Shown here one piece after another: positions 34,212-43,116 of a DNA stretch of 64,000 bases. Below the pieces are notes generated by a model that had not been told where the DNA came from, did no database searches, and worked only from the letters and a program-made list of their open reading frames with translations. Source of the stretch: Hyphomicrobiales bacterium (lineage in GTDB: Bacteria; Pseudomonadota; Alphaproteobacteria; Rhizobiales; Methyloligellaceae); assembly GCA_028280515.1 (NCBI GenBank), contig JANQLP010000077.1, forward strand, positions 25,337 through 89,336, read 5' to 3'. The position numbers and the translations under genes are program-made. Each line of letters opens with the position of its first letter. The first letter of the stretch is position 1.

Positions 34212-35320
34212 CAGGGCTGCCTCCCTGCACGATTTGCTTCAAGCTCATCGAGCGTGTCGTCAAGCATGCGCCGACGCTTGAGGAAGGCGGTCCAGTATGA
34301 CCGGTTGTAGGTGAACGCCAAGCTAGCGGCCACGAATATGATGACCAGTCCCTGGATGGCTTCGATGACGGTGGTTTCCAGTCCGACAGCGCGTTGCATC
34401 ACAAGCGCTCCGGCCTTGAGCCCACTCAGGAAAAACGCCGACAGTGGCGCGAGAATGGGGTTCAACAACGCCAGAAACGCAACAACGATACCGTCAAATC
34501 CGTATCCCGGCGAAAACAGATGGTACAGGCGGTACTTCAGGCCGAGCACCTCGAATGTCCCGGCCAGTCCGCCAATCGCGCCAGCTGCGAACATTGTGAT
34601 GACCAGCGTGCGACGCACCTTGATGCCCGCATAACGTGCGCCTTGCGGATTGTGTCCGATGGTATCGAGCGCAAACCCCACGGTGGTGAAACGAAAGGTG
34701 AGATATGTGGCTATAGCCAGGATCAGGGCGAACACCACACCCGCATGTGCATCCGTTCCGGGCATGATCCAGGGCAGCCACAGGTGCTCGCCGATCTCGT
34801 TAGAATAGGGATATGGCGCGCCCTCCTGCATAAGCGGGCCACCGGCGACATAGCTGACGATGTTTATCGCAATGAAGTTGAGCAGAATGGTGATGATGAC
34901 TTCGTTGATGCCGCGATATGCCTTCAGATAGCCCGGAATCAAACCCCAAAGTCCGCCACCCAAAGCGCCTGCGAGAATACAGAGAGGTATATGGATGAAG
35001 CCGGGCATGGCTGGCAGAAGAAGCGCTGCGAGGACCGAAAACAGCCCGCCCATGTAGATCTGACCTTCTGCACCGATGTTGAGCAACCCGGCACGCAGGG
35101 GGATAATCACGGCAAGGCCGGCAAGAAGAATGGGCGATGTTTTCACCAGCGTTCCGGCGAGGCCGTAATAGTCGATGAAGGCACCGGTAAACAGGGCCTG
35201 ATAGGCGTCGAGCGGGTTCACCCCGGCAACGGCGATGAGACCCGCGCCAACAAACAGCGCGAGCAGGACGGCCCAGACCGGCCGGAGAATGTACAGGGTT
35301 CGGATCGCGTCGAGCATCAT
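34211..35320 (-). CDS. ABC transporter permease, NupP/BmpB-like
   Basis: 369 residues, BPD_transp_2 family. 'TLVKTSPILLAGLAVIIPLRAGLLNIGAEGQIYMGG' and 'INEVIITILLNFIAINIVSYV' are the standard signatures of the first permease in BMP-dependent importers. Its start overlaps the ATPase stop (ATGA) and its stop overlaps the next permease start. The C-terminus is rich in Arg and Glu and cytoplasmic. Confidence 0.88.
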   Translation of the reverse strand: MMLDAIRTLYILRPVWAVLLALFVGAGLIAVAGVNPLDAYQALFTGAFIDYYGLAGTLVKTSPILLAGLAVIIPLRAGLLNIGAEGQIYMGGLFSVLAALLLPAMPGFIHIPLCILAGALGGGLWGLIPGYLKAYRGINEVIITILLNFIAINIVSYVAGGPLMQEGAPYPYSNEIGEHLWLPWIMPGTDAHAGVVFALILAIATYLTFRFTTVGFALDTIGHNPQGARYAGIKVRRTLVITMFAAGAIGGLAGTFEVLGLKYRLYHLFSPGYGFDGIVVAFLALLNPILAPLSAFFLSGLKAGALVMQRAVGLETTVIEAIQGLVIIFVAASLAFTYNRSYWTAFLKRRRMLDDTLDELEANRAGRQP

Positions 35321-36846
35321 GCGGCATCCGCGTCGCTGATGCCGCCCATGAGCGCGCCAACACGTTCACTGGTGGCTTCTGCGGGTGAGATAATGCCGGT
35401 GATTTCCCCGGAGCACATCACGGCGATACGGTCGCAAACGCTGAGGATATGTTCCAGCTCGGTTGAAATATACAAAACGGCCGTGCCGCGGCTACGTTCC
35501 CTCAGAATAGTGCGTTGCACCGCGTCGATCGCCCCGACGTCGAGACCCTTGCAAGGCTGCATCACCACCAGAATACGGGGCGCGCATTCGACCTCACGGG
35601 CGAAGATCAGTTTTTGCTGGTTGCCGCCGGACAGGAAGCGCGCATGCTGGTCGACCGATCGCAACCGAATGTCGTAACGCTTCACCCAGTCCGTCGCCGT
35701 ATCCCGCGCATTTTGCATGTGCAGGATGCCGTGTTTTGAAAATGGCCAACTCCGGAAATCCCGCAACATGGCATTCTTGACGACGGGAAGATCCAGCACG
35801 AGCCCGGTTTGCTGCCGGTCCTCCGGAACGAAAGACATGTGCGTCTTGTGACGCCGGTCGTAGACGGACAGGGTCGAAACATCCTGGCCGAAGACGCTCA
35901 CTTTGCCGGAGCTGGGCCGGCGCAGTCCGGTCAAAACCTCGGCAAGCTCTCTCTGACCATTGCCGTCAACGCCGGCGACGCCGAGGATTTCGCCAGATTG
36001 CAGGTCGAAGGAGACCCCTTTCAACGCTTCGATATCCCGGTCGTCGTGCGCCCGCAGATCGCGTACGGATACGGCGACAGGTCCGGGTTTGACTTTCGGT
36101 TTCTTGAGGTCTTCAAACACCATGTCGCGGCCGACCATGAGGCGCGCCATTTCCCTGGTGTTCGTCTCCGAGACGGCTTTCTCGGCAGTGACCGTGCCGT
36201 GTTGCATAATCGTAATACGATCTGCGACCTCAGTGACTTCTTCGAGCTTGTGGGTGATGAAAATGACGGTTTTGCCGTTGTCGCGCAGACGCTTCAGTCC
36301 ATCGAGAAAGTTGGCGATTTCATTTGGCGCCAGAACGCTGGTCGGCTCGTCGAGAATGACAATATCGGCGTCGCGGTAGAGAACCTTCAGGATTTCCACG
36401 CGCTGCCGCATGCCAATCGGCAATTTCCAGATTTCCGCGTAGGGGTCGATCTCGAACCCAAAGGCATCGCTCAGTACCGAAAGCCTGTCGACATGCTCCT
36501 TGAGTGACAGGCGCATCCCTTGTCCGGGCAGCCCGAGAACGATGTTCTCGATGACACTCAAGGTTTCGACAAGCATGAAGTGCTGGTGGATCATCCCCAT
36601 GCCAAGACCCATGGCCTGGCGCGGCGAGCGGACGACCGTCTCGGTTCCATTGATAAGGATGCGTCCGCCGTCGGGCTGGTAAAGGCCGAACAGCACATTC
36701 ATCAGCGTGGTTTTGCCGGCTCCATTCTCGCCCAGGATCGCGTGGATCGAACCGGGAAGGACGTGGAGGCTCACCTTGTCCAGGGCTTTGAAATCCCCGA
36801 ACAGTTTGGTGATTTGATCGAACTCAAGCGCGTATTCGTTTGCCAT
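35317..36846 (-). CDS. Duplicated ABC transporter ATPase, NupO/BmpA-type
   Basis: 509 residues, two ABC domains in tandem. N-terminal half: Walker A 'GENGAGKTT', 'MGMIHQHFMLV' (typical of nucleoside/BMP transporters) and Walker B 'VILDEPTSVLAPNE'. C-terminal half: altered Walker A 'GVDGNGQRE', 'LSGGNQQKLIFARE' and 'ILVVMQPCKGLDV'. The degenerate second site is normal for this family. It energises the two permeases downstream. A 9-bp hairpin separates it from the binding-protein gene. Confidence 0.9.
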   Translation of the reverse strand: MANEYALEFDQITKLFGDFKALDKVSLHVLPGSIHAILGENGAGKTTLMNVLFGLYQPDGGRILINGTETVVRSPRQAMGLGMGMIHQHFMLVETLSVIENIVLGLPGQGMRLSLKEHVDRLSVLSDAFGFEIDPYAEIWKLPIGMRQRVEILKVLYRDADIVILDEPTSVLAPNEIANFLDGLKRLRDNGKTVIFITHKLEEVTEVADRITIMQHGTVTAEKAVSETNTREMARLMVGRDMVFEDLKKPKVKPGPVAVSVRDLRAHDDRDIEALKGVSFDLQSGEILGVAGVDGNGQRELAEVLTGLRRPSSGKVSVFGQDVSTLSVYDRRHKTHMSFVPEDRQQTGLVLDLPVVKNAMLRDFRSWPFSKHGILHMQNARDTATDWVKRYDIRLRSVDQHARFLSGGNQQKLIFAREVECAPRILVVMQPCKGLDVGAIDAVQRTILRERSRGTAVLYISTELEHILSVCDRIAVMCSGEITGIISPAEATSERVGALMGGISDADAA

Positions 36847-36906
36847 CTGTGCTCGCCACAGGCCCGCCGGCCGTCATCATCGACGGCGAACGGTGTTGGT
36901 TGGAAT

Positions 36907-36939
36907 TGGGGAGAGGGCAGTTTAGCCGAACTCTCCCCA
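36907..36939 (-). terminator. Intercistronic hairpin between the BMP gene and the ATPase gene
   Basis: Arms TGGGGAGAG (36907-36915) and CTCTCCCCA (36931-36939) pair perfectly around a 15-base loop, just after the binding-protein stop. No T-run follows, so it more likely stabilises the upstream mRNA or attenuates read-through than ends transcription. Confidence 0.55.
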
Positions 36940-36960
36940 TCCGGATGTCCGGACAGATGC

Positions 36961-37929
36961 TTAGCGCGTTTTGATTTTGCCGGCCTTGATGTCGTCAATC
37001 AGTCCGGAGACTTCCTTCTGCAAGTCTTCAGGCACCGAGGCGTGATAAGTGCCGATGCGCGCGGCCTCCGGCGTTTCGAGGCCGTAGATGTATGCCTTGC
37101 CTTCGAGCTTTCCGTCTTTGGCGGTAGACAGAATTGTCACAAGTGCGTTGCGCAAGTCGAAGATCGCGGACTGAAGGACCGTATCAGGCCAGTCGGCGAT
37201 CGCGTCATAGTAGATGCCGATGGCCTTCTTTTTCTGTTCCTTCGCGCCCTGCAGGCTGCCGACGACGGCATTGTCCATTGATGGAAAAATGACGTCGGCA
37301 CCCTGGCTTATCTGGTTGAGTGCCGCTTCCTTGCCTTTCGCGACATCGTCCCAGTCGTTCGTCCAGGCGGTGAACACCTCGCCGTCAGGGCGCGCGTCCT
37401 TGAACCCCTTGGTGAAACCCTCGCCGAGTTCCACGTAGAACTTCAGTTTTTGGGCGCCGATGTAGCCGCCTTTGCCCGACTCCGACATTTTCCCGGAAAG
37501 GTAACCCATGACATAACCGAGAGCCGGAAAATCGAAGCTCATTGTCGATACATTGCCACCGGGCTTGGTGCCATTCACGATGATGAACCTGGTGTCCGGG
37601 AAACGCTTCGCAACGCGTTCGACGGATTCCTGAAATTCACCGCCGTGGCCGATGACAACATCGTATCCGCGCCGCGCATAGTCCGAGAGAGCCTGCGGTT
37701 GGTCCGGCTGGGCCGTCTTTTCACTAAACGCGAATTCAATGCCAAGCTTGTCCGAAGCGCGTTTCATGCCCTCGTATCCGGCCTGGTTGAACGACTTGTC
37801 CGTGATAATGCCGGGCAACACGATCGCCACCTTGAACTCATTTGCCCAGGCGGTGCCCAAAGAGGCCACCATTGCTGCTACCAGAGTTGCGAGCAGCAAT
37901 CCCGTGAGTCGAAACGATCTCAAAAACAT
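36961..37929 (-). CDS. BMP-family periplasmic substrate-binding protein
   Basis: 322 residues. Signal peptide (MFLRSFRLTGLLLATLVAAM..., cleavage near AWA-NE) with no lipobox Cys. BMP/PnrA blocks: 'VAIVLPGIITDKSFNQAGYEGM', 'YDVVIGHGGEFQESVERVAKRFPDTRFIIVNG', and 'GADVIFPSMDNAVVGSLQGAKE'. Characterised members bind purine nucleosides, but alphaproteobacterial copies are varied. GGGAGGTAG lies directly upstream of the ATG. First gene of the TetR-linked operon, so strong expression is expected. Confidence 0.9.
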   Translation of the reverse strand: MFLRSFRLTGLLLATLVAAMVASLGTAWANEFKVAIVLPGIITDKSFNQAGYEGMKRASDKLGIEFAFSEKTAQPDQPQALSDYARRGYDVVIGHGGEFQESVERVAKRFPDTRFIIVNGTKPGGNVSTMSFDFPALGYVMGYLSGKMSESGKGGYIGAQKLKFYVELGEGFTKGFKDARPDGEVFTAWTNDWDDVAKGKEAALNQISQGADVIFPSMDNAVVGSLQGAKEQKKKAIGIYYDAIADWPDTVLQSAIFDLRNALVTILSTAKDGKLEGKAYIYGLETPEAARIGTYHASVPEDLQKEVSGLIDDIKAGKIKTR

Positions 37930-37957
37930 ATCTACCTCCCAATTAAGACTATTAAAT

Positions 37958-37985
37958 ATTTTATAAACTAAATGTTTTGTGTCAA
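37958..37985 (-). promoter_or_regulatory. Sigma-70-like promoter of the BMP operon
   Basis: Read on the minus strand: -35 TTGACA (37985-37980), a 16-base spacer and -10 TAAAAT (37963-37958), 29 bases from the ATG. The stretch is much richer in A+T than its surroundings. Two direct nonamers, AAATATTTT (37954-37962) and AAATGTTTT (37970-37978), overlap it and could be bound by the divergent TetR protein. Confidence 0.55.
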
Positions 37986-38000
37986 TAAAGATTGTTGCGC

Positions 38001-38681
38001 ATGGCAGACAAAGGACGCACACTCCGCGACCTGATGGCGGCAGGGACAGAGATGAAGCACTTGGGACTTCGTGAGCGACAGAAGGCTGACAGACGTCGCC
38101 ATATTCTTGATGTCGCCAAATCGAAATTTCAGACGGACGGCTACGCGAATGTGACGATGGAAGCAATCGCGAACGACGCAAACGTGTCCTCGGTAACCGT
38201 CTACAATTACTACAAGAGCAAGGCAGGGCTGTTGCTTGCCCTGGTGGCGGAGAGCGACAAATATCTGATCGCGCAACTTGAGGAGATGATCTCCGGTCAT
38301 CCCGATGACCTGATCGACGCCGTTGCCCGGTTCGGGCAGATTCTGCGCCGGCATGCGATGAGCTATCTGAGCAAACCGACATGGCGGGAGGTGGTGTCTG
38401 CGAGCATTCACGAAGGAAGCAGGGACTTCGGGCGCACCTATATGGATCTGGACCATGTGTTAATCGAACTCATGCAGTCGCTGGTGGAAGACGCCAAGCA
38501 GCGAAAACTGATAAGTTCCGACATCGACAGCCTCGCCCTCGCTGACTGCCTGTTCTCATTGCAGAACATCCGGTTTTTTCAATTCATCGCCGACGACGAC
38601 ATTTCCGACGAGGAAATCGACGCCAGGTTTCGCCATGACCTGATAGCTTTGGCGCAAATGTTCGGGCAGAAACCGGAATAA
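38001..38681 (+). CDS. TetR-family transcriptional regulator
   Basis: 226 residues. HTH region 'RRRHILDVAKSKFQTDGYANVTMEAIANDANVSSVTVYNYYKSKAGLL' (about 33-80) is canonical; the C-terminal ligand domain is unremarkable. It is divergent from the BMP transporter operon with only 71 bases between start codons, so it very likely represses that operon and itself. ATG 38001 chosen; a TTG nine bases upstream is possible. A leading 25 residues before the HTH are longer than usual. Confidence 0.9.
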   Translation: MADKGRTLRDLMAAGTEMKHLGLRERQKADRRRHILDVAKSKFQTDGYANVTMEAIANDANVSSVTVYNYYKSKAGLLLALVAESDKYLIAQLEEMISGHPDDLIDAVARFGQILRRHAMSYLSKPTWREVVSASIHEGSRDFGRTYMDLDHVLIELMQSLVEDAKQRKLISSDIDSLALADCLFSLQNIRFFQFIADDDISDEEIDARFRHDLIALAQMFGQKPE

Positions 38682-38816
38682 TCTCTCGAATTGCCGCTCG
38701 TGACGCAGGCGCGTTCGGAAATGTCAAAGCGTTCAGTGCGGCACAGCGGCGGTTATCCAAAACATCAGCGAACACACCGCCCTCGCGAGCCGACTGTGAC
38801 ACAAGATCGGCCTGGA

Positions 38817-38842
38817 GGCCGCCCAACGCATGGCGGGCGGCC
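38817..38842. terminator. Bidirectional hairpin between convergent genes
   Basis: GGCCGCCC (38817-38824) and GGGCGGCC (38835-38842) form an 8-bp GC stem with a 10-base loop, between the TetR gene and the convergent DUF6282-like gene. Only short T-runs follow, so efficiency is uncertain. Confidence 0.5.
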
Positions 38843-38857
38843 CGCTTTGAGTGAATC

Positions 38858-39862
38858 CTATTCGGCCGCGGCTGCTTCCGCTGCGTCGGCAAGCTGTGCC
38901 TGCTCTGCGGCGATGCGCTTGAAATCGTTCTCGCCCCAGCCAAGTATGCGCGCAGGCGTGTCACGGACCATTTTCCGGATATCTGTCTCGCTCATGCCGA
39001 GCATGAGGAAGCTGCCGATCAGCATGCGCAGCGTTTCGGACGCCGGCGGGGCCCATTCGAAGAAATAGTCCGTTGTGAGAATGGCCTTGTCGGCGCTGAT
39101 TTCGGACAGGATATCGGCAAAATCGCCAAGGCCGATGCGCTGAAAGTAGGGCAAACAGCCGAGCGCACAGAATTCCGCCACGGCGCCGAGCTGGACCATG
39201 TCGCGGATTTCCTCGCGCGTTGCACCAACGGAATTGCTGTCAGGATGCGAGAAAATGACCTCGTCGATGCCATACTCCTTGGCGCCGTCGGCGAGTGCGA
39301 TCGATTCCTGAGGCGATACGTGGGCGGTGCACACCACCATGCCGAACTGCCGCGCGGCATCCAGGCATTCCCTGGTCTGCTGTGTGAGCTTGCCGTCGGA
39401 ACTCGTGAGCCGAATTCCCTTTTCGGGTTTCAGCCCTTCTGCACGCTCGATGAAATGCCGCAGATGGGTGCTCATGCCGCCACGCTCGATGTCATGGGCC
39501 GCGCTCCAGGTTGGCATGAAGACCATCTTTGCCCCCTGGCGCGCCGCGAACTCGATTGCCATCGGATTGAGGCCGCCTACCGCGTAGTTGAGCGTGATGC
39601 TCGGAAGGATCTCGATGCCCGGTACGAGTTTCTTAAGGTGATAGGCACGCCCGACGGTCGGGAACACATGAGACTTCAGCACAAGGCCCGCCATCCCGGC
39701 ACTGCGCGCAATCGCAATTTCGTCGGCGTCCTCCATGCGTGTCCGCACGTCGAAGCTGATCTCGGGATAGCCGTGATGATGAAAGTCGATCGCTCCTTTC
39801 AGAAGTTCGTCTGTGACGGTCGGGCCGCCGGGCGGGTGAGGAAAATGGTGGTTGCACGTCAT
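38858..39862 (-). CDS. Amidohydrolase-like protein, DUF6282 type
   Basis: 334 residues. Metal-dependent TIM-barrel features: N-terminal 'GAIDFHHHGYPE' (HxH motif), 'GLVLKSHVFPTVGRAYHL' with a Lys that could be carbamylated, 'VVCTAHVSPQES', 'VIFSHPDSNS' and 'ILTTDYFFEWAPP' with the terminal Asp. This pattern matches proteins labelled DUF6282, of unknown substrate. The C-terminus is an Ala/Glu-rich tail. It follows the isocitrate-lyase-type gene by four bases and has AAGGA upstream, so it belongs to the TauABC-like operon. Confidence 0.78.
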   Translation of the reverse strand: MTCNHHFPHPPGGPTVTDELLKGAIDFHHHGYPEISFDVRTRMEDADEIAIARSAGMAGLVLKSHVFPTVGRAYHLKKLVPGIEILPSITLNYAVGGLNPMAIEFAARQGAKMVFMPTWSAAHDIERGGMSTHLRHFIERAEGLKPEKGIRLTSSDGKLTQQTRECLDAARQFGMVVCTAHVSPQESIALADGAKEYGIDEVIFSHPDSNSVGATREEIRDMVQLGAVAEFCALGCLPYFQRIGLGDFADILSEISADKAILTTDYFFEWAPPASETLRMLIGSFLMLGMSETDIRKMVRDTPARILGWGENDFKRIAAEQAQLADAAEAAAAE

Positions 39863-39866
39863 CAGT

Positions 39867-40736
39867 TCAGTTCCTTTTGGCTATCGACTGGTCAAAGGCG
39901 TGGATCGCTTCCAGGCCGAGGGCGCGGTTTGTGCTTTCAAGTGAGGCCATCTTCTTGACCCACTGACGCGAATCGCCGGTCTCCTTCAGATCCGTAAGAA
40001 AATCCTCAACTGCACGGACGGTGAGCCTTACCGTGCTGCTCGGAAACAGCGCGATCGCGAAGCCGAGCGCTTCGAGTTCGCGCGCTGAATGCAGGGGCGT
40101 TTTGCCGGTCTCCGACATGTTGGCAAGAAGCGGACCGGGCAGTTCGTTGCCAATTCGGGAAAGCTCTTCGTCCGATTCGGGCCCGTCGACGAACAGGATA
40201 TCGGCACCTGCCTCTTTGAACATCAGGCAGCGCTCTATCGCATCGTCGAGGCCGTGCGGCCCACGGGAGTCTGTTCTGGCGACGATAAGGGTATCGGGAT
40301 CGCGGCGTGCGGCAACCGCGGCCTGCACCTTTTTGACCGCCACCTCTCGAGGCTCGACAATCTTTCCGTCCATATGGCCGCATCGCTTGGGCCAGGTCTG
40401 GTCCTCGATTTGCACTGCGGCCACGCCCAGCGTCTCCATGCCCTGCACGGTGCGGCGGACGTTGACGACATCGCCGTAGCCAGTATCGCAATCGACGATG
40501 AGCGGCAAATCGGTGACGCGTCGCGTTGCGAGCACGATATCTTCTATTTCGGCATAAGCGACCAGGCCGATATCCGGCACGCCGAAGCGCGCCGCAGCGG
40601 TCGCGTAGCCGCTGATATAGGCGGTTTCGAACCCGCTCTCCTCGATGAGCCGCAGCTCCATCGGAGATCCGCCTCCGGGGACAACCAGGATTTCGGGTTT
40701 GTTCAATCGCTCGCGCAGTCGGCTTGCATGGCTCAT
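39867..40736 (-). CDS. Isocitrate lyase/PEP mutase superfamily lyase (2-methylisocitrate or dimethylmalate lyase-like)
   Basis: 289 residues. DTGYG (84-88), ED at 111-112 and KRCGH (117-121, catalytic Cys119) are present, which places it with C-C bond lyases (methylisocitrate lyase, 2,3-dimethylmalate lyase, oxaloacetate decarboxylase-like) rather than PEP mutase. It would split a 2-hydroxy- or 2-methyl-substituted dicarboxylate to pyruvate or glyoxylate plus a second acid. The ATG overlaps the permease stop by four bases. Its link to the LeuCD-like genes through a shared operator motif recalls 2,3-dimethylmaleate hydratase plus dimethylmalate lyase of nicotinate fermentation. Confidence 0.85.
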   Translation of the reverse strand: MSHASRLRERLNKPEILVVPGGGSPMELRLIEESGFETAYISGYATAAARFGVPDIGLVAYAEIEDIVLATRRVTDLPLIVDCDTGYGDVVNVRRTVQGMETLGVAAVQIEDQTWPKRCGHMDGKIVEPREVAVKKVQAAVAARRDPDTLIVARTDSRGPHGLDDAIERCLMFKEAGADILFVDGPESDEELSRIGNELPGPLLANMSETGKTPLHSARELEALGFAIALFPSSTVRLTVRAVEDFLTDLKETGDSRQWVKKMASLESTNRALGLEAIHAFDQSIAKRN

Positions 40737-41545
40737 AGGGTTCTCACTTTTCGCGGATACGAAGATCCGGCCCGTCTTTCGATGACACTGACGGCCCAAT
40801 CGATCGTGCCCGCGAGCACGACGACGAGGAAGACGCCGAAATAGACCTCGGCGGTATTGAACATGGTTCGGTTCTGGGTGATCAGAAAGCCGATGCCCGC
40901 TGTTGCAGCCATCATCTCGGCGACCACCACCCCGATCGCCGTCATGGCGCTGCCGATCCTGACGCCGGACATGATCGAGGGAAGTGCCGCCGGCAGCATG
41001 ATATGACGGATCATCTGGAACCGCGTCGCGCCCATGCTGCGGGCGGCCACCATGTAGCCGCCATCTACCGTCCGGACACCTGCGGCGGTGGCGAGGAGCA
41101 TGGGGAAAAATCCATAGAGCCCTCCAAACAGGACCTTCGACTCAACGCCAATCCCGGCCCAGGCGGTAAAGACCGGGTAGACGACCACCAGCGGTACCGC
41201 GTAGATCGATGACATGATCGGCAAAAGCGTCGTGCGCAACGGCCGCACGCTGCCGAGAAGCAAGCCCACCGCGCCTCCGCCGCCAAGGGCGATCAGCAGT
41301 GCCAGAGCCAGAGAGCCAAACGTCACGCCAAGGTTGCGCGCAAAGACGCCGAAATCGGTGACGCCGCTGATCACGGTTGCCGAAAGGGGCGCGAGCATGA
41401 CCGGCGAGACCCAACCCATACGCGGTGCAATTTCCCAAAACGCCAGGATCATCCCGAGACAGGCAAGACGCAGGACCAGCGGGTTCTTGAGCAACAGAAT
41501 CCACCCGGACCGGTCGTCGTTTCCGCCAGCGGTGCGCATGCTCAT
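40733..41545 (-). CDS. ABC transporter permease, TauC/SsuC-like (second permease)
   Basis: 270 residues, six membrane segments. 'ILAFWEIAPRMGWVSPVMLAP' opening, EAA loop 'AARSMGATRFQMIRHIMLPAALPSIMSGVRIGSAMTAIGVVVAEMM'. The start at 41545 overlaps the ATPase stop (ATGA); an ATG ten codons upstream is possible. This operon carries two permeases that differ from each other, so the importer probably uses a heterodimeric channel. Confidence 0.87.
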   Translation of the reverse strand: MSMRTAGGNDDRSGWILLLKNPLVLRLACLGMILAFWEIAPRMGWVSPVMLAPLSATVISGVTDFGVFARNLGVTFGSLALALLIALGGGGAVGLLLGSVRPLRTTLLPIMSSIYAVPLVVVYPVFTAWAGIGVESKVLFGGLYGFFPMLLATAAGVRTVDGGYMVAARSMGATRFQMIRHIMLPAALPSIMSGVRIGSAMTAIGVVVAEMMAATAGIGFLITQNRTMFNTAEVYFGVFLVVVLAGTIDWAVSVIERRAGSSYPRKVRTL

Positions 41546-42357
41546 TTGGCCTGCGTCTCCCGGATAAGCTCCCATATCTCCGCTCGGAGTTGGCCGAAAG
41601 TCTCTGTTGCCATCATCTCGTAAGTGCGCGGCCGCGGCAGGGTGATATCGATCTCCTTCAGAATTTGTCCCGGACGGGCGCTCATGACCAGAACCTTGTC
41701 GCAGAGGAAGACCGCCTCCGTCAGGCTGTGTGTGACAAAAACGACCGTTTTCTTGTTCTGATCCCAGATGTGCAAAAGCTCGTCGCCAAGCGTCATCCGG
41801 GTCTGTTCATCGAGAGCGGCGAAAGGTTCATCCATAAGGAGGATTTCGGGGTCCTGGCAAAAACCGCGCGCAATCGCCACGCGTTGCTTCATTCCCCCGG
41901 AAAGCTCGTGCGGACGACGCTCAGTGAATTCGCCGAGCCCAACCAGATCAAGCATCTTAAGCGCGGCTTTCTCACGAACCTGCCGGTCCACACCGCGCAG
42001 ATACAAGGGAAACTCGACATTCTCCCGTGCCGTCTTCCAGGGCAAAAGGCTCGATTCCTGGAACACCACACCGATATCTTCAGGCAGCGGCCCCGATACG
42101 GTCTCGCCTCTGACGGCAATCCGGCCGTCGGTCGGCAGGAGCAGGCCGGCCATCATCAGAAGAAGCGACGACTTGCCACAACCGCTCGGCCCGACGAGGC
42201 CGACGAATGTGCCTGCCTCGACCGTAAAAGACACGTCTTTGAGGGCAAGCAGCGCGCCGTCGTCCGTATCGAACATATGCGTGATGTTCTCAGCGCGCAG
42301 GTCGGCGCCTGCGCTCGCGGCCACGCTGTCCGTTCTGACCATCTTTAACCCCGCCAT
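41542..42357 (-). CDS. ABC transporter ATP-binding protein, TauB/SsuB-like
   Basis: 271 residues. Walker A 'GPSGCGKSS', Q-loop 'VFQESSLLPWKTARENVEFPL', signature 'LSGGMKQRVAIARGF', Walker B 'ILLMDEPFAALDEQTR' and 'FVTHSLTEAVFL' are those of nitrate/sulfonate/taurine importers. It overlaps the upstream permease by 13 bases if ATG 42357 is used; ATG 42342 (MVRTDSV) with GGGG before it is an alternative. Confidence 0.88.
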   Translation of the reverse strand: MAGLKMVRTDSVAASAGADLRAENITHMFDTDDGALLALKDVSFTVEAGTFVGLVGPSGCGKSSLLLMMAGLLLPTDGRIAVRGETVSGPLPEDIGVVFQESSLLPWKTARENVEFPLYLRGVDRQVREKAALKMLDLVGLGEFTERRPHELSGGMKQRVAIARGFCQDPEILLMDEPFAALDEQTRMTLGDELLHIWDQNKKTVVFVTHSLTEAVFLCDKVLVMSARPGQILKEIDITLPRPRTYEMMATETFGQLRAEIWELIRETQAK

Positions 42358-43112
42358 GCCCCTACCTTGTTTTCATACCATCGCAGGGCCTCGTTCACGG
42401 CGATACTCAGCGCCGCCGCCAGCAGGATGCCTGCGAAAAGGTTTACCATCTGGAAGCTCATGCCCCAGGTCGACACCAGATGCCCCAATCCGGCGCGTGA
42501 GACATACATTTCCGCGAACAGCACGCCGGTGATGTTGAAGATCATGCCGAGGCGAAGTCCCTCAACGATGACCGGCAGCATTGCGGGAAGGTAGATGTCG
42601 AGATAAAGCTGGCGCCGGGAAGCGCCATATGCGCGCGCAGTCTTCAGGAAATCGGACGAGACGCTTTCTGCCGCGGCGATGGCGCTGATGACCAGCACAA
42701 AAATCGCCTGGAACATTCCAAACGCCACCTTCTGGGTAAAGCCGATCCCGAAGGCGAGAATGAAAACCGGCAGAAAAACCGACTTCGGCACACTGGCCAG
42801 GAAAAAGAAGAACGGCTTGAACGCACGGCCGAAATAGTCGCTCTCGCCGAGCAGGAGGCCGATGGCGATGCCTATCGGCGCGACCAGCACGAAGGCGAGC
42901 AGGACCTGTGCCGAGGTGATCCAGAGGTTATACAGCACCACCGGATCCCCCAGCATGGCGACAGCGCGCGGCAGGACCAGGCTGGGTGGCGGCAGGACGC
43001 GAGCATTGGCCATGCCCGTCTGCACCGCCACTTCCCAAAAGAGGAAAATCGCGACGACGATCCCAATCTGCGCAGAGATCCTACCTGCGCGCGACGCCAA
43101 GCCGTGACTCAT
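42345..43112 (-). CDS. ABC transporter permease, TauC/SsuC-like (first permease)
   Basis: 255 residues, six membrane segments; 'IFLFWEVAVQTGMANARVLPPPSLVL' and EAA loop 'TARAYGASRRQLYLDIYLPAMLPVIVEGLRLGMIFNITGVLFAEM'. It differs substantially from the second permease in this operon. Start is four bases after the binding-protein stop. Confidence 0.87.
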   Translation of the reverse strand: MSHGLASRAGRISAQIGIVVAIFLFWEVAVQTGMANARVLPPPSLVLPRAVAMLGDPVVLYNLWITSAQVLLAFVLVAPIGIAIGLLLGESDYFGRAFKPFFFFLASVPKSVFLPVFILAFGIGFTQKVAFGMFQAIFVLVISAIAAAESVSSDFLKTARAYGASRRQLYLDIYLPAMLPVIVEGLRLGMIFNITGVLFAEMYVSRAGLGHLVSTWGMSFQMVNLFAGILLAAALSIAVNEALRWYENKVGAWRG

Positions 43113-43116
43113 GCCT

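Noticed and set aside
34394..35677. A 427-codon open frame on the plus strand
   Set aside because: It lies entirely antisense to the NupP-like permease and NupO-like ATPase genes, which have unmistakable family motifs; its composition is that of a reverse-strand shadow.
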